DNA of 13,074 nucleotides, taken from an uncultured Johnsonella sp. Lineage in GTDB: Bacteria > Bacillota > Clostridia > Lachnospirales > Lachnospiraceae. A model generated the notes under the pieces. The model was not told the origin of the DNA. It was given only the letters and a program-made list of their open reading frames with translations, and did no database searches. Every line of letters begins with the position of its first letter. Positions within the stretch are counted from its first letter, which is position 1. The DNA lies in contig CAJPUK010000052.1 of the NCBI GenBank assembly GCA_905373785.1, positions 1 to 13,074 on the forward strand, given 5' to 3'. Position numbers and translations under genes: made by a program. Below, one piece after another: positions 13,053 through 13,074 of the stretch.

Positions 13053-13074
13053 ATGCGTAGAGTATCAATAAGTT
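13053..13074 (+). CDS. Start of an unidentified gene (3' end outside window)
   Basis: A near-perfect ribosome binding site, AAGGAGG (13038-13044), lies 8 bases before an ATG that opens a frame reading MRRVSIS and runs off the window. A candidate extended -10 promoter lies about 50 bp upstream. Seven residues are too few to assign a family. The 199-bp gap after the MATE gene and the separate promoter suggest it begins a new transcription unit. Confidence 0.6.

Overview
The window is AT-rich DNA from a strictly anaerobic, low-GC Gram-positive bacterium, most likely a member of the Clostridia close to the Lachnospiraceae. This is an inference from gene content and protein similarity. The supporting genes are a class III (oxygen-sensitive) ribonucleotide reductase with its activase, a two-subunit iron-sulfur L-serine dehydratase, strong AGGAGG-type ribosome binding sites, and the general look of the proteins. 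All full-length genes lie on the + strand. I saw no tRNA, rRNA, CRISPR array, insertion sequence or phage gene.

Region 1 (2-1990) holds the 3' end of an ABC-F ATPase gene, an exodeoxyribonuclease III (AP endonuclease) gene and a YjbR/MmcQ-family gene, tightly packed and probably co-transcribed. Region 2 (2081-5530) holds a GlgX/isoamylase-like GH13 protein in which every catalytic position I can align is substituted, followed 6 bp later by sdaAB and then sdaAA, the two subunits of L-serine dehydratase (serine to pyruvate plus ammonia).

Region 3 (5531-8852) is the anaerobic dNTP-synthesis module. A 304-bp upstream region carries two near-consensus NrdR boxes 31 bp apart around a good sigma-A promoter, then a leader with a strong hairpin, then nrdD. 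A 327-bp gap built from a diverged ~130-bp tandem duplication separates nrdD from nrdG, the radical-SAM activase.

Region 4 (8853-9696) has a long hairpin followed by a membrane-anchored DUF1266 protein of unknown function. Region 5 (9897-12853) is a compact trpS-luxS-MATE cluster: tryptophanyl-tRNA synthetase (resembling the TrpRS II clade), S-ribosylhomocysteine lyase with a GTG start just after the trpS stop, and a MATE-family exporter. The window ends in the first seven codons of another gene with its own extended -10 promoter and AGGAGG.

The strongest points for follow-up are the catalytically dead GlgX-like protein, the NrdR/promoter architecture of nrdD, the tandem duplication between nrdD and nrdG, and a possible leader peptide plus hairpin in the nrdD 5' UTR. 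None proves a new system, but the pseudo-GlgX protein is the best candidate for an undescribed function.
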